Shown here piece by piece: positions 60,028-64,000 of a stretch of 64,000 nucleotides of DNA; within the stretch, counting starts at the first letter, position 1; every line of letters begins with the position of its first letter. The DNA comes from JABDKJ01 sp964609215 (lineage in GTDB: Bacteria; Bacteroidota; Bacteroidia; Flavobacteriales_D; JABDKJ01). The notes beneath the pieces are model-generated. The model did not search any database. It saw nothing but the letters and a program-made list of their open reading frames with translations, and was not told the DNA's origin. The position numbers were made by a program, and so were the translations under genes. The DNA is taken from assembly GCA_964609215.1 (NCBI GenBank), contig CAZSQZ010000001.1, forward strand, positions 1 to 64,000, given 5' to 3'.

Positions 60028-60050
60028 CTTTGGGTTCGGTTGTTAGGAAA

Positions 60051-60992
60051 TTAATCATAAGCTGAACAAGGCACATAACCTCTTCCTCCACTCGGCCTTG
60101 GGCAAGATAAAGCTCCTATAATTATCTCATGCGTATTTGAACTACTTAAATTTATTTTTGAAGTTGTGTAATCATATGCATAAGCTATCGAAAAATAGCG
60201 TAAAAATTTGAACTTCACTAAACCACTTATGGCATCTACATTTCTATATGATATTCCAATTGTTATCACATCTCTTATATCAAGCAAGCCATTAATATCT
60301 AATGCAAATGGTGTTGCCGCTGTCTTTTTGAGCATTATGCTAGGTCTGAACTGCAGTTCTTTTCCAACCTTTAATGCTTTCCCATAGGTTAAATAGTAGT
60401 GAGGATTAAATCGAGTATCAAGGCCCACATCTTTTATTCTATTTGATGTTAAATGCATTATACTTAAACCAAAAAATGACTTATCACTATAAATCCAAAT
60501 TCCTGGATTAAACTCTGGAAGAACAAATACATTTCTTGAAGTGACAATCGCAGGATCAGCAGGGTTTTCTACCGAAAGCTCCGAAGCATCAAATGAAAAC
60601 TGGGTAAATCCGGCAAAGAATCCTATCGATGCAAACCTTTCTCTACTAATAGGAAAATGATAGGAATAAGCTAGTTGCATAGTTGTTCTTCCTAAAGGAT
60701 CTGTTCTATCATTTTCAATTAAGCCACCAATACCGTGCTTGGTTTTAAATGAACTTTTGTTTTTCACTCCCATTGGGCCATTTATACTAGCAATGGCGGT
60801 TTTCGGAGCTCCTTCAAATCCCTGCCATTGTGTTCTGTAGCCTAAACGAATGTCCATACATTTTTTGGATCCAGCTACTGCTGGGTTTATCGCAAAATGA
60901 TTGAAGATGTAATTGGTATACTGAGGAGTTTGTTGACCGAAGCCGATCACTGTTATCGATGCTGAGAAGAATAGTACTATTAACTTCTTCAT
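60051..60992 (-). CDS. PorP/SprF family type IX secretion outer-membrane protein
   Basis: 313 residues with signal peptide MKKLIVLFFSASITVIGFGQ and family motif QQTPQYTNYIFNHFAINPAV-AGSKK; the barrel then follows. An unusual short C-terminal tail (CPRPSGGRGYVPCSAYD) contains two cysteines after the last predicted strand (THEIIIGAL), which the other PorP/SprF proteins here lack. Its start is one base after the stop of the small CHU_C gene, and it ends 23 bases before the SprB-like gene, so all four genes form one transcript. By analogy with SprF it should serve the small CHU_C protein upstream. Confidence 0.92.
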   Translation of the reverse strand: MKKLIVLFFSASITVIGFGQQTPQYTNYIFNHFAINPAVAGSKKCMDIRLGYRTQWQGFEGAPKTAIASINGPMGVKNKSSFKTKHGIGGLIENDRTDPLGRTTMQLAYSYHFPISRERFASIGFFAGFTQFSFDASELSVENPADPAIVTSRNVFVLPEFNPGIWIYSDKSFFGLSIMHLTSNRIKDVGLDTRFNPHYYLTYGKALKVGKELQFRPSIMLKKTAATPFALDINGLLDIRDVITIGISYRNVDAISGLVKFKFLRYFSIAYAYDYTTSKINLSSSNTHEIIIGALSCPRPSGGRGYVPCSAYD

Positions 60993-60993
60993 A

Positions 60994-61983
60994 TTAATAG
61001 ATTATGGTTACCGAACCAGTAAATAAATTCTCATTCACTTCGTCATCGTTTAATTCAATTACATAGTAATAATTGCCTGCAGTAACAAAATTCCCATTTC
61101 GAGTTCCATTCCATGGAGTGTTATAGCCTATCGATTTAAAAACCAGTTGACCCCAACGATCAAAAATATTTACTGAGCAAGCGGGGAAATTTTCTATTCT
61201 GGGAATGACCCAATCATCATTAAAACCGTCTCCATTTGGAGTAAAAGCATCATAGACTGTAATTGGTGGAAAAACAAAAACCCAAACTCTTCTGGTAACA
61301 GTGCATGCACCATTTGTTATTTCTACAGTATATTCAGTATTCTCAGTTGGAGAGGCAATAGGATCTGGTATGGTAGTATTGCTCAAACCCGTTGACGGTG
61401 TCCAATTGTATTGTGCCCCTCCAGTTGCAAAAAGCTGTACGGATTGTCCACTTATAATAAATTCATCAGGACTAAGGGTAATAGGAAGCTCAACACCGCT
61501 TCCAGAAATAACAGGATTAAAACTGCACACAGCAGCATTGGTTATTCCAGCCCCATTTAAGTCTCCATCTATTTGAATGAAGTAATTGGTATTTGCATTG
61601 AGGCCAAAGGCTTCTATTGTTAAAAAGCCCGAACTGGCTGCATTACAGGCTAAATAATTAAAAGGTCCATTGCAAAGATCTGTTGTTTCAATTATTGCTA
61701 TTGCAACTTCATCATCAAATGATAAAGAGTCAACACAATTTCCAAGGGCTACCTCAACTCTGACATCTCCGCCAATATCGTTAGTAGAAAATTCTAAGAA
61801 ATAACTATTGTCTGCAGTAAAGCATGGAGCATCCATTCCACTAGGAAGGGTATCCATTTGAAACTGATCGAAATTATTTCCGAAGCAAACAAGAGAAGGG
61901 TTATCGCAGGTTTGACCATTTAAAACAAAAGGAGCAAATACCCAAATTGCCCAGAGGAATCTGTTTCTCAAAAATTGAATCAT
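60994..61983 (-). CDS. Secreted CHU_C-domain protein (SprC/SprD-position)
   Basis: 329 residues with signal peptide MIQFLRNRFLWAIWVFAPFV (LNGQ^T). The mature part starts with a Cys-containing domain (CDNPSLVCFGNNFDQFQMDT, ~25-150) that resembles the N-terminal module of many CHU_C proteins. An Ig/PKD-like domain with YNWTPSTGLSNTTIPDPIAS (~165-235) follows, then a type B T9SS domain (YDAFTPNGDGFNDDWVIPRI ... VNIFDRWGQLVFK ... GNYYYVIELNDDE). It is short compared with the other CHU_C proteins here and leads the operon. In F. johnsoniae the small CHU_C proteins SprC and SprD precede SprB; the layout is comparable, but orthology is not shown. Confidence 0.88.
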   Translation of the reverse strand: MIQFLRNRFLWAIWVFAPFVLNGQTCDNPSLVCFGNNFDQFQMDTLPSGMDAPCFTADNSYFLEFSTNDIGGDVRVEVALGNCVDSLSFDDEVAIAIIETTDLCNGPFNYLACNAASSGFLTIEAFGLNANTNYFIQIDGDLNGAGITNAAVCSFNPVISGSGVELPITLSPDEFIISGQSVQLFATGGAQYNWTPSTGLSNTTIPDPIASPTENTEYTVEITNGACTVTRRVWVFVFPPITVYDAFTPNGDGFNDDWVIPRIENFPACSVNIFDRWGQLVFKSIGYNTPWNGTRNGNFVTAGNYYYVIELNDDEVNENLFTGSVTIIY

Positions 61984-62100
61984 GTAAGAATCTAATTTAT
62001 ATAATAAGGTACAGTCTATTATTTAAGTCGCTTTTATTACCAACAGCAATGTGTGGAACAAGCTAAAACTAAATAACGCAGAGGTATGTCGGATGAAACA

Positions 62101-62352
62101 TTAAGATTCGAAAATTTCGAATTCAAATTTTTCCATTATTTGGTTTGCTAAAAGTTTTTTACAAGCATCATTGACTTTTGTGTTTGCATCGTCTTTAGAG
62201 TCAGCTTCAACATGCAGCGTAATATGTTTCCCTATTCTCACATTGGTAATTTCGCTCAATCCTAAGTTTCCCATAGAAGCTGTTACCGCTTTTCCTTGAG
62301 GATCTAACAGATTGTCTTGGGGCATTACGTCTATTTCCGCTCTAAATTTCAT
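62101..62352 (-). CDS. purS: Phosphoribosylformylglycinamidine synthase subunit PurS
   Basis: 83 residues, full length for the family: MKFRAEIDVMPQDNLLDPQG, then KAVTASMGNLGL.EITNVRIG, and the closing helix (ACKKLLANQIMEKFEFEIFE). PurS is the small dimeric subunit that joins PurL and PurQ in the fourth step of purine synthesis (FGAR to FGAM). The conserved D/P.GKA..... LG motif is present. Its ATG overlaps the end of pssA by four bases (ATGA-type), so the two are cotranscribed. purL and purQ are not in the window. Confidence 0.95.
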   Translation of the reverse strand: MKFRAEIDVMPQDNLLDPQGKAVTASMGNLGLSEITNVRIGKHITLHVEADSKDDANTKVNDACKKLLANQIMEKFEFEIFES

Positions 62353-63089
62353 TTCACTAAATTTTTAATAATGGATAAAATGATGTACAAAACTACAATT
62401 AAAGGTAATGCTAACCACTTTAAAAATACCAACAATATTAAGCTGGATGTTAACAGGAGATATTTCCAAATATTCTCCTTAAGACCAAAGTTTTTAAACT
62501 TAAGACCAAAAATGGGAATATTGGAAATCATTAAAAACGCAAATAAGAGTGCCAGGACTTTTAAAATAATCGTGTTCTTTTCAAGATTTTCGAAAAGAGA
62601 ATATGATTGCCCTAAATAATATGCCCCAAAAAGGCCTGTCCAAAAAATGGCATTTGCTGGAGTGGGTAATCCCTTAAAATCTTCAGATTGATCTGTAGCG
62701 ATATTGAATTTCGCTAATCGATAAGCAGCGCCTAATGCCAAACTCAATACTAAGATGTTCGAGAATGAAGCCAGATTAAAGACGCCTTGCTCTTCATCTA
62801 AAAAAACAAAATTCCAAGTTGGACCAAAATCTGAAATCATTTTTAAGGCCATTAATGCTGGAACTACACCGAAAGTGACCATGTCTGCTAGAGAGTCTAG
62901 TTGCTTACCCATTTCGCCTTGAACTTTTAGCATTCGAGCAAGCATTCCATCGAAAAAATCTAAAAGCGCGCCACCTAACACAAAATAGACCGCTAATTCC
63001 GGAGCTTCAGTAATAAAACATATAGCCAGAACACCGCATAGCAGATTTCCGAGAGTAAAGGCATTAGGAATAAAAGACAGACCTTTCAT
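62349..63089 (-). CDS. pssA: CDP-diacylglycerol--serine O-phosphatidyltransferase
   Basis: 246 residues, integral membrane, with about seven hydrophobic segments. It makes phosphatidylserine, the precursor of phosphatidylethanolamine, from CDP-diacylglycerol and serine. The complete CDP-alcohol phosphotransferase signature D-x2-DG-x2-AR-x8-G-x3-D-x3-D is seen: Asp44, Asp47-Gly48, Ala51-Arg52, Gly61, Asp65, Asp69. The N-terminal FIPNAFTLGNLLCGVLA is typical of the type II bacterial enzymes. The start at 63089 is close to the divergent PorV-like gene (118-base shared promoter region). purS follows with a four-base overlap. Confidence 0.95.
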   Translation of the reverse strand: MKGLSFIPNAFTLGNLLCGVLAICFITEAPELAVYFVLGGALLDFFDGMLARMLKVQGEMGKQLDSLADMVTFGVVPALMALKMISDFGPTWNFVFLDEEQGVFNLASFSNILVLSLALGAAYRLAKFNIATDQSEDFKGLPTPANAIFWTGLFGAYYLGQSYSLFENLEKNTIILKVLALLFAFLMISNIPIFGLKFKNFGLKENIWKYLLLTSSLILLVFLKWLALPLIVVLYIILSIIKNLVK

Positions 63090-63207
63090 TAGCTGCTAAA
63101 ATAAAAATAGCTGTACAATATTTACTATAAATAAGAAGTTAATACAAAGTTCAATTCGAAACAAATATTCGAAGAACGAGTACTAATTTTAACTATCTTT
63201 ATTGTAG

Positions 63208-64000
63208 ATGCAGAAGTTCAACATAATAATCATTTGCTTCTTTTTAGTTGCAAGTAGTTCCATTTTTGGTCAGGCCCCTAAATACAGTAATGAATTTCTA
63301 AGTATTGGGGTAGGTGCTCGTGCTTTAGGAATGTCTAATTCTTTTGTAAGTACTGTAGATGATGTCAGCTCTGGCTATTGGAATCCGGCAGGTCTTTTAG
63401 GAATTAAAAGTGATTTTCAGGTAGGAGCAATGCACGCAGAATATTTTGCCGGAATTGCTAAATACGATTACGCAGCCATTGCAAAACCTATTGATTCAAT
63501 TCAAGCTTTTGGTATTTCATTTATTCGTTTTGGAGTAGATGACATTCCAAATACTACAGAATTAATTGATGCCAATGGCAATATTGATTACGATAGAATT
63601 ACAACCTTTTCTGCTGCAGATTATGCCTTCATTTTCTCTTATGCTCGAAAAGTTAAAAAATTGGATGTCGGAGCTAATTTCAAAATCATTCATAGAAAAG
63701 TAGGTGATTTTGGAAAATCTTGGGGCTTTGGTCTTGATGGAGGATTAAAATACAAAGCTGGAAAATGGGACTTAGGATTGATGGCAAGGGATGTGACCAG
63801 CACATTTAATGCATGGTCCTTTGAATTGGATCAAAGTATTATTGATGCTTTCATCTTAACGAATAATGAAATCCCAGAAAATAGCGTTGAGATTACTCTT
63901 CCACGTCTAATTCTAGGTGTATCCAGAGATTTTGCTCTGAACGATTATTTATCGTTAAGGCCAGAATTTAACGTTGATCTAACAACGGATGGAAGACGAA
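63208..64000 (+). CDS. PorV/PorQ-family outer-membrane protein (PorV2-like), 3' end outside window
   Basis: 264 codons are visible before the window ends. Signal peptide MQKFNIIIICFFLVASSSIF (GQ^A) is followed by YSNEFLSIGVGARALGMSNS, STVDDVSSGYWNPAGL and HAEYFAGIAKYDYAAIA, the conserved N-terminal run of the PorV/PorQ superfamily of FadL-like barrels. Later strands (FGVDDIPNTTELID, YAFIFSYARKV, VGANFKIIHRKVGDFGKSWG, DLGLMARDVTSTFNAW) match the subgroup often annotated as putative T9SS protein PorV2. PorV proper shuttles CTD cargo from the translocon to the attachment complex; PorV2 function is not established. It is divergent from pssA. The sequence is intact as far as seen. Confidence 0.85.
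   Translation, partial: MQKFNIIIICFFLVASSSIFGQAPKYSNEFLSIGVGARALGMSNSFVSTVDDVSSGYWNPAGLLGIKSDFQVGAMHAEYFAGIAKYDYAAIAKPIDSIQAFGISFIRFGVDDIPNTTELIDANGNIDYDRITTFSAADYAFIFSYARKVKKLDVGANFKIIHRKVGDFGKSWGFGLDGGLKYKAGKWDLGLMARDVTSTFNAWSFELDQSIIDAFILTNNEIPENSVEITLPRLILGVSRDFALNDYLSLRPEFNVDLTTDGRR

Overview
This is a window from an AT-rich genome of the phylum Bacteroidota, probably Flavobacteriia-like. The evidence is an abundance of type IX secretion system (T9SS) cargo: gliding-motility-type C-terminal domains (CHU_C, type B CTD), one classical Por-secretion tail (type A CTD), four PorP/SprF-like outer-membrane proteins, SprB repeats and a PorV/PorQ-family gene. About 55 of the 64 kb encodes exported surface proteins, almost all on the minus strand.

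Layout, high to low coordinates on the minus strand. (a) 63.1-62.1 kb: housekeeping pair pssA-purS, with a truncated PorV-like gene running divergently off the right edge. (b) 62.0-52.6 kb: a tightly packed four-gene operon (small CHU_C protein, PorP/SprF, SprB-like protein with 24 repeats, PorP/SprF), reminiscent of the sprC/D-B-F arrangement. (c) 52.5-47.4 kb: an intracellular signalling cluster with a Rab-like small GTPase, a soluble hybrid histidine kinase with receiver and HPt, a coiled-coil protein, an OmpA-associated-sensor-like protein, a LytTR response regulator and an Hsp15-like S4 protein. A 54-codon plus-strand gene with a sigma-54-like promoter converges on it. (d) 46.7-43.7 kb: a glycine-rich, PA14-containing protein with a type A CTD, then a 1.1 kb repeat-bearing intergenic region. 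(e) 42.6-18.8 kb and 18.3-7.3 kb: two tandem copies of a three-gene cassette (giant multi-domain CHU_C adhesin, PorP/SprF, TPR/beta-propeller/OmpA protein). The first adhesin is about 6,800 residues. The second is interrupted by a 100-N scaffold gap. (f) 7.0-0 kb: two paralogous secreted proteins that stop inside their C-terminal lectin-like module and lack any visible T9SS CTD (one frameshifted at a C6 run), then the 5' end of a MopE/SprB-repeat protein.

How it works together (inference): each CHU_C adhesin is followed by its own PorP/SprF partner, as SprF serves SprB. In two cassettes an OmpA-type peptidoglycan-binding protein is added, which would tie the secretion/anchoring complex to the cell wall. 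The calcium-binding (thrombospondin type 3-like), Ig/cadherin-like and SprB repeats form long stalks that present lectin-like and BspA-like domains. The Rab-like GTPase/kinase/LytTR cluster is a candidate regulator of surface behaviour, but nothing in the sequence proves that link.

Limits: no database search was possible. Domain names come from motif recognition, residue positions are approximate, and GC figures are hand counts of single 60-base lines.
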